NCBI GenBank assembly: GCA_020063565.1 | Contig: JAICDB010000001.1 | Location: forward strand, 97,056-161,055 | Direction of reading: 5' to 3' | Source of the DNA: Clostridiales bacterium | GTDB taxonomy: Bacteria; Bacillota; DSM-16504; Desulfitibacterales; JAICDB01 | Length of the DNA: 64,000 nucleotides | In this document: in pieces, positions 55,150-63,107 of the stretch | How positions within the stretch are numbered: the first letter of the stretch is position 1 | How the letters are laid out: the number at the start of each line of letters is the position of its first letter | Program-made: the position numbers and the translations under genes | Notes under the pieces: model-generated | What the model saw: the letters and a program-made list of their open reading frames with translations, nothing else | Databases searched by the model: none | Told to the model about the DNA's origin: nothing

Positions 55150-55581
55150 ATGGGTAAAATATTAGCTGTTTGCGTAAGTACTAAAAAAGGTGAGCAAAAA
55201 AATAACGTTGGCCAGGCAGAATTAATAGAAAACCATGGTATTAAAGGTGACGCACATGCAGGTGACTGGCACAGGCAGGTAAGCCTTCTCTCCCATGAAA
55301 AGATAGAAGAATTCAAGAAAAAAGGTATAGAAGTGGAAGAGGGTGACTTTGGAGAAAACCTTGTGGTGGAAGGTATTGACCTGGCCAAGCTGCCTGTAGG
55401 AACTAAGCTTAAAGCAGGTGAAGCGGAGTTGGAAGTTACTCAAATAGGAAAAGAATGTCATGATCGTTGTAACATTTATTATACGGTGGGAGATTGTATA
55501 ATGCCGCGTGAAGGTATTTTTACAAAGGTTTTAAAGGGCGGTATCGTTAAAGTTGGAGATGAAATTAAGGTGGTTGACTAA
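55150..55581 (+). CDS. MOSC domain protein
   Basis: A 143-residue stand-alone MOSC domain (KGDAHAGDWHRQVSLLSHEKI, GDFGENLVVEG, and the conserved Cys region IGKECHDRCNIY). Such domains bind the sulfur-ligated Moco and may carry or sulfurate it. Short clostridial MOSC proteins of this size are often in mob/moa operons. The modA ORF begins two bases after it. Confidence 0.88.
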   Translation: MGKILAVCVSTKKGEQKNNVGQAELIENHGIKGDAHAGDWHRQVSLLSHEKIEEFKKKGIEVEEGDFGENLVVEGIDLAKLPVGTKLKAGEAELEVTQIGKECHDRCNIYYTVGDCIMPREGIFTKVLKGGIVKVGDEIKVVD

Positions 55582-55582
55582 A

Positions 55583-56392
55583 ATGTTAACAAAGCGAAAT
55601 TTGAAATATTTTTTTATAATAAGCCTTGTTATTTTATCTTTTGTGTCCGGTGCTTGCAGTGATAAGAGTGAGATAAACACCGGTAAGGAATCTCAGGAGA
55701 TAACAGTTTTTGCTGCTGCTTCTCTTACGGAAAGTCTGAAAGAAATTGTAGAAGAGTTTAAGAGAATTAATCCGGAATCAAATATACAGTTAAACCTGTC
55801 CAGTTCTAGCCGCTTGAGGGTCCAGATAGAACAGGGTGTCCAGGCTGACATTTATTTGTCTGCCAATAAAAGGCATTATGAGATCCTTAGGGAAAAAGGC
55901 TTTGTTGCAGAAGGCAAGAATTTTCTCTCCAATACAATGGTTGTAGTTGTTCCCCAGGATAATCCTGCTAATATAAATGATTTAATAGATCTTACAAAAC
56001 AATGTAAATTGGTTGTAGCACAAAAGGAAGTACCGGCAGGGAGTTATGCATTGCAGGTCCTCAATAATCTTGAAGAAAAATTTGGAACAGATTATAAGGA
56101 AAAAGTATTGGAAAATGTTGTATCCAGAGAAAACAATGTTAAGCAGGTCCTTGCCAAGGTTATCATTGGCGAAGCGGATGCTGCATTTGTATATTCTTCT
56201 GATATTACACCTGGTGTAAAGGGCAAGGTAAAACTGTTACAAATACCGGATGAATACAATGTCAAGGCTAGCTACTGGGCAGCTATACTAAAAGGTTCTC
56301 AAAATAAAGATAATGTTAAAGCTTTTTATGAATTCTTGACCGGTGAAAAAGGTCAGGAGATATTTAAAAAGTATGGGTTTACTAACGCATAG
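55583..56392 (+). CDS. modA: Molybdate/tungstate-binding lipoprotein ModA
   Basis: A 269-residue ABC substrate-binding protein. The signal peptide ends in the lipobox VSGAC (Cys about 24), then ITVFAAASLTESLKEIVEEFKRINPESNI, SSSRLRVQIEQGVQADIYLSA and the closing YEFLTGEKGQEIFKKYGFT are standard ModA. It feeds ModBC encoded 4-5 kb upstream in the same operon. The track's TTG 55553 lies inside the MOSC gene; ATG 55583 with AAGGTGG before it is used. Confidence 0.93.
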   Translation: MLTKRNLKYFFIISLVILSFVSGACSDKSEINTGKESQEITVFAAASLTESLKEIVEEFKRINPESNIQLNLSSSSRLRVQIEQGVQADIYLSANKRHYEILREKGFVAEGKNFLSNTMVVVVPQDNPANINDLIDLTKQCKLVVAQKEVPAGSYALQVLNNLEEKFGTDYKEKVLENVVSRENNVKQVLAKVIIGEADAAFVYSSDITPGVKGKVKLLQIPDEYNVKASYWAAILKGSQNKDNVKAFYEFLTGEKGQEIFKKYGFTNA

Positions 56393-56394
56393 CC

Positions 56395-56421
56395 TTGACA
56401 AAAACTACTGTGGTGTAAAAT
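56395..56421 (+). promoter_or_regulatory. Possible promoter of the small membrane-protein gene
   Basis: TTGACA (56395-56400) and TAAAAT (56416-56421), but the spacer is only 15 bases, so the assignment is weak. Confidence 0.35.
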
Positions 56422-56458
56422 CACCTTATAAGGGCATTATGATAACAGGGGGAATAAA

Positions 56459-56806
56459 ATGACTATTGGCAAATTTAACGTCAGAAATCTTTATTTTTAC
56501 CTGGTTTGTTTCATGAGCATCATTATCTTTGTCATGGGAACAGTTCAAGCCGTGGGAAACTTCTTGGATATTATGTATCCTGACCCTGATGGTCCCTGGA
56601 TTATTGAAAGATTTGATAAACAAGTGGAAGAAGGAATGATGACCTCCGAAGAGGCGGAGAAGAAGGCCGAGGAAATGCGAAGACTTGAGAGGGAAAGAAT
56701 GAAAGTGCGTAATATAAAGGATTTAGCTCAAAATATAACAATGATAGTTATTGCAATACCTTTATTTTTAGTTCACTGGCGACGTGTAGCAAACCAGGAG
56801 GAGTAA
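56459..56806 (+). CDS. Small two-helix membrane protein with charged linker (hypothetical)
   Basis: A 115-residue protein: one membrane helix (FYLVCFMSIIIFVMGTVQAVG), a charged helical segment of about 45 residues rich in Glu/Arg (EEGMMTSEEAEKKAEEMRRLERERMK) that may form a coiled coil, then a second helix (ITMIVIAIPLFLVHWRR). It starts at an ATG behind GGGGG. The family is not recognised and the neighbours give no clear role. Confidence 0.6.
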   Translation: MTIGKFNVRNLYFYLVCFMSIIIFVMGTVQAVGNFLDIMYPDPDGPWIIERFDKQVEEGMMTSEEAEKKAEEMRRLERERMKVRNIKDLAQNITMIVIAIPLFLVHWRRVANQEE

Positions 56807-56825
56807 GGAAAAAAAGAAGACTTGA

Positions 56826-57104
56826 GCAGAGACACAATTAAAAGGCAGTTCGGCAGGCATTGCTACAGCTACTTCTACATTTACTATTTTTATTGCTAAT
56901 TTTTTTGCAGTCTTTTTAAGGTACAGTTCTATTCAATGGGATTATGTTATTTTTTTATCTCTTGGTACCGTAATTTCGGCTAATCTTATTCCTCGCTTCA
57001 TACATAAAATCAAATCCAAATCCCTTTTAACAGGCTTTTGGATTTTAGTAATAGTATCTGCAATTCGCATGTTATTAAAAATCAGTGGGGTTGTATCTTT
57101 ATAA
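56826..57104 (+). pseudogene. Remnant of a TauE/SafE-type sulfite exporter (C-terminal end)
   Basis: The frame from the stop at 56823 to TAA 57102-57104 encodes SSAGIATATSTFTIFIANFF ... LRYSSIQWDYVIFLSLGTVISANLIPR ... LLTGFWILVIVSAIRMLLKI. It is the last ~90 residues of a TauE/SafE family permease. There is no start codon and no ribosome binding site, and the first ~170 residues are missing, so this is a deletion remnant. Confidence 0.7.
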
Positions 57105-57111
57105 TTGAAAT

Positions 57112-57137
57112 GCCCGTCTACAAAAGACGGGCACTTT
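57112..57137. terminator. Hairpin between the exporter remnant and the cp-ATP-grasp gene
   Basis: GCCCGTCT / AGACGGGC with a 5-base loop followed by ACTTTTCC, and on the minus strand by ATTTCAATT. A modest terminator for the minus-strand operon. Confidence 0.6.
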
Positions 57138-57145
57138 TCCTTAAA

Positions 57146-58477
57146 TTACTTTTCGCTTACAAACAACGGCAGAATCTTTCCTCCCAGGTTGGTAGTTATC
57201 ACATCGACCTCTGAAATCCTTGTATAAAATCCCTGCAGTTTGCCGTTAAAAACGTAAGGGGCTAAACTAACCTTGAAATTTTGCTTGTTCCCCTGGGGAT
57301 CAATAATGAATTCTTTTTCAGGGAGTTGAATTTTTCTTTGGACCAGGTAATTTTTATGTTGACCGCTCTCTACCAGGCTTTCTACCTTTTCAGCCCATTC
57401 CTTGTTACTGAATTCGCTTCCTGAATATACTCCCTTGCTTCCATAAGCATTATGGGGTTTTAACACATAATAATCCTTATTATGCAAAATTTCCTTTATA
57501 AGATCTGCTTCAGAAGTCAGTCGTCTTGTCCGGGGAATGTGGGTTTTAATAAAATCTATTTCTTCATTTGGAAAATATTTTTCCGCAAGGGGGTTACTTA
57601 AAAAGGTGAAGATGAGCTTGCTGTGGATGATTTGGGATCTTAAAGGTCCAACGATACATACTGCACCGTCTTTGTAAGCAGCAATAAGGTCAGTGATGCT
57701 TTCCCTATTTTGCAGCATTTCATCTGTAACGGCCCGGCGGTAGATAAGATCTATTTTATAATTGTTGTACCAGAGGCTGCCCTTTCTATATTTCAATTCC
57801 CTTGCGTCACAGATTTCCGTAGGTACGCCGCATTTATTAAAAACCTCCCGGAGCACTTTGAACTCCGATATGGTTGCAGATTCTTTAAAATCTACTATTG
57901 CAATGTTTGGTTTTTTTGACCCTTCCAGGCTATCTTTTCCAAGAAACTCGCAATAATTTTTTAAAATTGCATCTAAGGTAGCTTTTCTGAGTTCAAGCAT
58001 CTCTAGTGAAAAGATTTTTTGAAGATCTTGACCTGTTTCAGTACCTAAATAGATTTCTTCCAGAGTATTTACTTCATTCATACCACTTGTACCATCAGTA
58101 TTGAATTCACAGAATTTATATTCTCCATCTTTATAAAAAGCATCATAGCGAGAGATGGGAAAAGGAAATCTATAGCCCGGATTTATCTCTATCCATTCCT
58201 GCAAGGTGGCGGGAAATTCAAAAAAATCCTGTACTTCTTGATTATTAAGATAAATGTCTACCGTTTTCAGCAGAATTTCAGCCATTTTTTCCGCTTTACT
58301 TTTCATGAATTGAAAATCTTTCTTAGTAATGACAACCGGATGAAAAACAGTAGGCAGACTTTTTCCTGCTAGTTTAGTATTACTGTTTTCTATGTCCCTG
58401 AAATATTGTTCATAACTGGCAATAAAAGCCGGCTTTCCGGCTAATTTTTCAAGATATTTATCAAACTCACGATACAT
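57146..58477 (-). CDS. Circularly permuted ATP-grasp ligase (glutathionylspermidine synthase-like)
   Basis: A 443-residue protein resembling the circularly permuted ATP-grasp superfamily that includes glutathionylspermidine synthase. Visible are FPFPISRYDAFYKDGEYKFCEFNTDG (about 100), DLIYRRAVTDEM, and a late ATP-grasp segment DYYVLKPHNAYGSKGV with LVQRKI...EFIIDPQG. Members join an amine or amino acid to a carboxylate with ATP. It is the second gene of a two-gene minus-strand operon with a glutamate-cysteine ligase. It could extend gamma-glutamyl-cysteine at its Cys carboxylate, replacing GshB or adding a polyamine (inference). Confidence 0.75.
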   Translation of the reverse strand: MYREFDKYLEKLAGKPAFIASYEQYFRDIENSNTKLAGKSLPTVFHPVVITKKDFQFMKSKAEKMAEILLKTVDIYLNNQEVQDFFEFPATLQEWIEINPGYRFPFPISRYDAFYKDGEYKFCEFNTDGTSGMNEVNTLEEIYLGTETGQDLQKIFSLEMLELRKATLDAILKNYCEFLGKDSLEGSKKPNIAIVDFKESATISEFKVLREVFNKCGVPTEICDARELKYRKGSLWYNNYKIDLIYRRAVTDEMLQNRESITDLIAAYKDGAVCIVGPLRSQIIHSKLIFTFLSNPLAEKYFPNEEIDFIKTHIPRTRRLTSEADLIKEILHNKDYYVLKPHNAYGSKGVYSGSEFSNKEWAEKVESLVESGQHKNYLVQRKIQLPEKEFIIDPQGNKQNFKVSLAPYVFNGKLQGFYTRISEVDVITTNLGGKILPLFVSEK

Positions 58478-58501
58478 AACATCATCCCGTCCTTAACTTA
58501 T

Positions 58502-59839
58502 TTAAATTAAAATTTTATCTCTAATTTTTAGAATGTCCTGACCGTTCTTTTCCCATAAGTTTAGCAGTTCTTCTGCAGGAGAACATTTTTTGTCAAACAG
58601 ATACTCTTCAAGGGGGCTTAAATACTTTAGATCGTTGCTGTTGGCAACCTTACCTTCCTCGGCAAAATCTTTGAGACAATTTTGTGCAATTTTATAGATT
58701 TCCTGAGCAAGTTCCAAAACCTTCCTGCCTTTAAAGACTGTTTGTAGTCCTGTTTTAGTAACCTTATTCTTGAGTGCAACAATTTCTTCAAATGATATCC
58801 CCTCAAAGAGAGACAGGGTATTGTGACGTGTTTTGGGACAATAGAATAATCCTTTAATTAGGGCGGGAATGGTAGGTACCAGTTCCGGTTTTTGGCAGTC
58901 ACAAGATCTGATTTCTATATAATTTTTTACCCTTACTTCGGGAAATGCGAATGATGTATGCATTTCCCAATCAGCCATTGTTGCATTTTCCTTTTTTAAG
59001 TATTCCTTAAATGTTATCCCGTGCATAGGTATTACTTCATTTCCAGCTATTCTCAAAACCATGGGCACGTTAAGTAGGTATTCCACATAGTCATCATAGG
59101 AAAAGCTTTTTTTAAAGGGAGCTGGCACTATGCCGCACCTGTCGTCATCGGTATGTTCCCAGATGTGTCCCCTGTATGAAAGATAGCCTGAAAATTTGTT
59201 TTGTTTAAGTGGTGAGTTTGCATATATTGCATAGAGAACCGGTACAAGATAGGAAGCAAGCAGCATTTTTTCTCTAAAATCATCTTCAGAGCAGTAATCA
59301 ATACTTGCCTGGACGGTAGCAGTAAGCTTCATCATATGGTGTGCCAGATGACCGCCGTAATCTGCAAAATACTTGGATAGTATCTTATACCTGCCTTTAG
59401 GCACCCATGCGGTATTTTCTAACGTATTTAAAGGTTGATAACCTAGTGGTAGAAGACCTACCCCCAAGGGTTCACATACAGATTTTAACTCTGTAATAAA
59501 TTTATTGTATTCAGTGATGCAATCTTTTAAATGCATACAGGCTGTACCGCTAAGCTCCAATTGTCCTGCAGGTTCCATGGTGACATTGGCAGTTTTGTCT
59601 GATAAGCCTATTATATGTAACTTTTCCAATACTGGCTCCCAATTGAAATTTGCTGCCACTTCTTTCAAAATCTTTTCAATTCCCCTATCGCCATAATAGG
59701 GGACTAACTCCAGGGTTTCCTTGTCAACGATAAACACTTCACATTCTAAGCCAACTTTACAATTTTCCGGAGAAGATTCACCCTGCTTAAAATAATCAAC
59801 GAGTTGAGATCGATCTATAATTTGCTGTGAATTATCCAT
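58502..59839 (-). CDS. Glutamate-cysteine ligase, plant/proteobacterial type (GCS2)
   Basis: About 445 residues of the plant-like gamma-glutamylcysteine synthetase family: VGLECEVFIVDKET near the start, VTMEPAGQLELSGTACMHLKDCITEYN (about 105), ENTAWVPKGRYKILSKYF, HLAHHMMKLTATVQASIDY and the WEMHTSFAFPEVRVKNYIEIRSCD region. It joins glutamate to cysteine (or a related amine). The track's TTG 59866 lies inside the AGGAGG ribosome binding site region; ATG 59839 is the correct start. This type is unusual for Clostridia and suggests a low-molecular-weight thiol or gamma-glutamyl peptide pathway with its neighbour. Confidence 0.82.
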   Translation of the reverse strand: MDNSQQIIDRSQLVDYFKQGESSPENCKVGLECEVFIVDKETLELVPYYGDRGIEKILKEVAANFNWEPVLEKLHIIGLSDKTANVTMEPAGQLELSGTACMHLKDCITEYNKFITELKSVCEPLGVGLLPLGYQPLNTLENTAWVPKGRYKILSKYFADYGGHLAHHMMKLTATVQASIDYCSEDDFREKMLLASYLVPVLYAIYANSPLKQNKFSGYLSYRGHIWEHTDDDRCGIVPAPFKKSFSYDDYVEYLLNVPMVLRIAGNEVIPMHGITFKEYLKKENATMADWEMHTSFAFPEVRVKNYIEIRSCDCQKPELVPTIPALIKGLFYCPKTRHNTLSLFEGISFEEIVALKNKVTKTGLQTVFKGRKVLELAQEIYKIAQNCLKDFAEEGKVANSNDLKYLSPLEEYLFDKKCSPAEELLNLWEKNGQDILKIRDKILI

Positions 59840-59918
59840 TGATTTATATTCCTCCTGAGAAATCAAAAACTTTAGGTATCTTTATATTGTATACCAAAAT
59901 GCAACATTGGTTCAAGAG

Positions 59919-59957
59919 GATGTTCGATAAGTCCGCGCAAAATCCATTTCGAATATT
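59919..59957. repeat. Partial, inverted copy of the intergenic repeat element
   Basis: GATGTTCGATAAGTCCGCGC and the following bases match the reverse complement of the 3' end of the 53993-54136 element with a few changes. The rest of the element is missing here. Confidence 0.7.
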
Positions 59958-60038
59958 TTCTTTCTTAATTCCAAGCATAAAATACTCCTTTATGATAAAA
60001 TTAATAATTAAAAATGGCATATCTAGGGGGAATTAGTA

Positions 60039-60515
60039 ATGTTATATAGTATTGTATCAGAAAATGAAGTGAAAAAAACAGTAATCTTAAAAGTAAATGA
60101 AAATAGTGATTTATTACGTACCATAGAAAATTACGCACTGGAAAATGACATAAAAGGAGCAGTAATTTTAGGCGGAGTGGGAGCGCTCAAACAAGTAACA
60201 TATCGCAATGCCAGGTGTTTTCCTGTAAAACTTCCTTTTCAAGAAGAAGAGCTCCTTGTGGAAACAATAGAAAAGCCTCTGGAAATCTTAAATTTGTCAG
60301 GTTGGATAGCAGAGGATGAAAATAATAAACCGGCGGTGCACTGCCATATTTCCTGTTCATACGTATCTGATAGAGGGGTGAAAACCATCGGAGGTCACCT
60401 TATGCCTGAAAGCACCGCCTGGTTAATGGTAGCTGTAAGTTTGCAAATATTACATAAGCCGTTAAAGGTTGAAAAGGATATAAATACCAATTGGTATGAT
60501 TTGAAGTGTTTTTAA
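60039..60515 (+). CDS. PPC (DUF296) domain protein
   Basis: A 158-residue protein made of one PPC/DUF296 domain: LRTIENYALENDIKGAVILGGVGALKQVTYR, a Gly-rich strand, HCHISCSYVSDRG with the conserved His residues, and KTIGGHLMP. In plants these domains belong to AT-hook DNA-binding proteins; the bacterial single-domain forms have unknown function. It starts at an ATG with GGGGGA in front. It converges with and overlaps the end of the FeoB gene by 4 bases. Confidence 0.78.
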   Translation: MLYSIVSENEVKKTVILKVNENSDLLRTIENYALENDIKGAVILGGVGALKQVTYRNARCFPVKLPFQEEELLVETIEKPLEILNLSGWIAEDENNKPAVHCHISCSYVSDRGVKTIGGHLMPESTAWLMVAVSLQILHKPLKVEKDINTNWYDLKCF

Positions 60516-61903
60516 CCTATTCCAAGTAGTCTGGCTCCTTGAGCAACTAGAAAGCAAACTATGATGGCAATTGTAGTTGGGATGACAAATGCCAGTACAG
60601 CCCATTTTTTACTTTGGGTTTCCTTGGCGATGGTCCACAAAGTGGTACCACAGGGGAAGTGAAGTAACGAGAAGAGCATTGTGTTTAAAGCTGTTAATGC
60701 CGTCCAGCCGTGCTGTTCTATAAACAGCTCTTTAACTGCCATGAGACTATCCAGTTCAAGCATTGCTCCTGCAGACAGGTAGCTCATGATCAATATTGGA
60801 ACTACTATTTCATTAGCTGGAAGACCCAGAATGAATGCCATGAGGATTACGCCATCAAGCCCTATAGCCCTTGCAAAGGGATCTAAAAATCCAGATACAT
60901 GCCCGATAATACTTAAGTCGCCAATCTGGATGTTGGCACAGAGCCAGGTTATGAAGCCGGTAGGTGCGGCTACTATTATTGCCCTTGTCAGAACGAATGC
61001 TGTTCTATCTAAAAGTGAGCGTACAATTATTTCTCCCGTCTTTGGAGGTCTGTATGGTGGAAGCTCAAGTGTAAAGGAAGACGGAATACCCTTTAATAAG
61101 GTTTTGGAAAGAAGCCAGGAAACAATTAGGGTTACTGTGATACCTATCAGGATCATTAGCACAACCATTCCGGCGGCACTGTATGAATTATATGAACCTG
61201 CCGTAATTGTTCCCATAAATAAAGATGAGAGTAAAATCAAAGTTGGGAAGCGACCGTTACATGGGACAAAATTGTTTGTGAGTATTGCAATTAATTTTTC
61301 CCTAGGGGAATCAATAATGCGGCATGCTACAACACCGGCAGCGTTACATCCAAATCCCATACTCATGGTAAGCGCCTGTTTTCCATGGGTTCCTGCCCTT
61401 TTAAAAAGGTTATCTAAGTTAAAGGCAACTCGAGGAAGATAGCCCAGGTTTTCTAAGAGTGTAAATAAGGGAAAAAATATTGCCATTGGAGGAAGCATTA
61501 CAGATACAACCCATGCTAGTGTGCGATACATTCCTTCAACTATTATACCGTATAACCAGGCTGGGGCTCCCGCTTTTAGAGCCAGGGCGGATAATTGCTC
61601 TTCTAACCAGAATAAAACTGTAGCCAGGACCTGAGAAGGATAATTGGCTCCTGTAATGGTAATCCAAAAGACGACTCCCAAAAGCAGAAGCATTACTGGA
61701 AAACCCAGTAATGGGGAGGTTAAAATATCATCCAATTTACGGGAAAAATCTTTACTTTCAGTTTTTCTAACAACCTTACTTGCTATTTCTTCTGCAGTAT
61801 TATAAATATTGTAAACTATTGCATCTCGCATTTCTATTGCTTTTGAATTATCACTGTCTACTAAAATTTTTTTAGGCTTTGAGGGTAAACTAGATTTAAT
61901 CAA
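60512..61903 (-). CDS. FeoB-type ferrous iron transporter, membrane (nucleoside-recognition/gate) part
   Basis: A 463-residue membrane protein equal to the C-terminal half of FeoB. It has the short cytoplasmic linker region (IVYNIYNTAEEIASKVV), the first gate domain with GYLPRVAFNLDNLFKRAGTHGKQALTMSMGFGCNAAGVVACRII, NFVPCNGRFPTLI and the second gate with ANEIVVPILIMSYLSAGAM. The Cys residues GFGCN and VPCNGR are typical of the Fe(II) pore. It is normally fused to the G protein; here it begins at TTG 61903 with AAGGAGG eight bases before, overlapping the G-protein gene by four bases. Split FeoB is therefore real, not a frameshift. Confidence 0.88.
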   Translation of the reverse strand: MIKSSLPSKPKKILVDSDNSKAIEMRDAIVYNIYNTAEEIASKVVRKTESKDFSRKLDDILTSPLLGFPVMLLLLGVVFWITITGANYPSQVLATVLFWLEEQLSALALKAGAPAWLYGIIVEGMYRTLAWVVSVMLPPMAIFFPLFTLLENLGYLPRVAFNLDNLFKRAGTHGKQALTMSMGFGCNAAGVVACRIIDSPREKLIAILTNNFVPCNGRFPTLILLSSLFMGTITAGSYNSYSAAGMVVLMILIGITVTLIVSWLLSKTLLKGIPSSFTLELPPYRPPKTGEIIVRSLLDRTAFVLTRAIIVAAPTGFITWLCANIQIGDLSIIGHVSGFLDPFARAIGLDGVILMAFILGLPANEIVVPILIMSYLSAGAMLELDSLMAVKELFIEQHGWTALTALNTMLFSLLHFPCGTTLWTIAKETQSKKWAVLAFVIPTTIAIIVCFLVAQGARLLGIG

Positions 61904-62622
61904 ATGATAACCTCCTTAAGAGTAGGTAATTGAATAGAATGCCCCAAATACTGTTGAATTGCTTCAATTATTTTTGGATTTCCCTCCATGATGCGCAGCG
62001 CTACCCAGCGCGAGTTAAGCCTGCCATACAAACGTTTATCTAATTGTGGCTGTAATTTTGATATATAATCTTCGATATATTTGCTATAAACTACCTGTCT
62101 TGGCTGGGGCACTATTTTTCCATTGACAACATCATGTAAGATTTCCAGAAGTTCTGGAATTCCTTCACCATTTCTTGCACTGGTTGCTATAACCGGTATT
62201 CCCAGCTCTTGAGAAAGACCTTCAACATTTACTTCCAATCTTTTTCTTTTGGCTTCGTCAATAAGATTTAAACAGACAATAGCATTTGATGTAATCTCCA
62301 TTACTTGAAGAACAAGGTTTAAATTTCTTTCCAAACAAGTTGCGTCGGCGACTATTATTGTAACGTCCGGGCTTTCAAAACATATAAAGTCCCTTGCTAT
62401 TTGTTCGTCAAGGGAGTTAGCTAAAAGTGAATAAGTGCCGGGAAGATCTATCAATGTATAAGTTGTACCCTTATAATTAAATTTACCTTCTGCTTTTAAA
62501 ACTGTTTTACCGGGCCAGTTTCCGGTATGCTGTTTTAAACCTGTTAATGCGTTAAATATTGTACTTTTACCTGTATTGGGATTGCCCGCCAGTGCAATTA
62601 CAGGATTCTTCACCAAAATCAC
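61900..62622 (-). CDS. FeoB-type small GTPase (G-protein part)
   Basis: A 240-residue GTPase matching the N-terminal domain of FeoB: G1 ALAGNPNTGKSTIFNALTG, the HTGNWPGKTV switch, G3 DLPGTYSL, G4-like LNLIDEAKR and G5 ATSARNGEGI, then the GDI-like helical region (YIEDYISKLQPQLDKRL). It regulates iron passage through the separate membrane half. It shares one base with feoA at its start and 4 bases with the membrane gene at its end, so the three are tightly coupled. Confidence 0.9.
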   Translation of the reverse strand: MILVKNPVIALAGNPNTGKSTIFNALTGLKQHTGNWPGKTVLKAEGKFNYKGTTYTLIDLPGTYSLLANSLDEQIARDFICFESPDVTIIVADATCLERNLNLVLQVMEITSNAIVCLNLIDEAKRKRLEVNVEGLSQELGIPVIATSARNGEGIPELLEILHDVVNGKIVPQPRQVVYSKYIEDYISKLQPQLDKRLYGRLNSRWVALRIMEGNPKIIEAIQQYLGHSIQLPTLKEVII

Positions 62623-62870
62623 TACCTTTCCGTGGGTATTACTAGGACTTTCTGTGCTTCCTCTTTCCTAAGAGCTATTGTTGCTCCCCTTATGGAATAT
62701 GCTGTAGGATCGCCAAGGGGGCTGCGCCGTATAGCTTCAACCCTTGTTCCAGGGACTAACCCCAGGTCCATGAGCCGCCTTCTGGAATCGTCCTTTGCAA
62801 GCAATGAATGGACCTTTCCCCATGACCTGATGGGTAACTGTGCTAAAGGTATAATTTTCACCTCGCTCAT
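62622..62870 (-). CDS. feoA: FeoA-type SH3-like protein
   Basis: About 82 residues of the FeoA SH3-like family: LAQLPIRSWGKVHSLLAKDDSRRRLMDLGLVPGTRVEAIRRSPLGDPTAYSIRGATIALRKEEAQKVLV, which is diagnostic. It assists FeoB-mediated Fe(II) uptake. The track ORF begins 21 bases earlier; ATG 62870 with GGGGG upstream is the better start. It is the first gene of the feo operon. Confidence 0.92.
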   Translation of the reverse strand: MSEVKIIPLAQLPIRSWGKVHSLLAKDDSRRRLMDLGLVPGTRVEAIRRSPLGDPTAYSIRGATIALRKEEAQKVLVIPTER

Positions 62871-62990
62871 TTGAAGACCCCCAATTTCCAAAATTAAACT
62901 CCTCTAAAAAAGTTTCCCGCGGCTAAGTTTTTCGTTTTACCAGCATTTTATGTTCTGAGACATGTAATGGTTACAAAAATGTGCTAAAAT

Positions 62991-63107
62991 TAGAGAATAA
63001 AGAAAACTTGGCTTGCGTCAAGCCTCTGGCGCCGGCTAAAAGCTTAGCTGCACTAATGCTATCAGGAAAGTTATACTTTCTTATATTAGGGGAGGTGTTA
63101 TCTTAAA
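62991..63107 (+). other. Leader of the DUF39 gene with short hairpins, unassigned
   Basis: The region after a TAAAAT string (62985-62990; no convincing -35) holds the hairpin GGCTTG-CGT-CAAGCC and further short pairings (AGCTTAGCT, GAAAGTTATACTTTC), then GGGGAGGTG as ribosome binding site. It has no clear terminator. A regulatory role is possible but I cannot match a known riboswitch. Confidence 0.35.

Noticed and set aside
60786-61442. 218-residue plus-strand ORF
   Set aside because: Antisense shadow of the FeoB membrane gene.
61900-61903. FeoB split as a sequencing frameshift
   Set aside because: The downstream half has its own AAGGAGG at correct spacing and a standard four-base overlap, as expected for two real genes.
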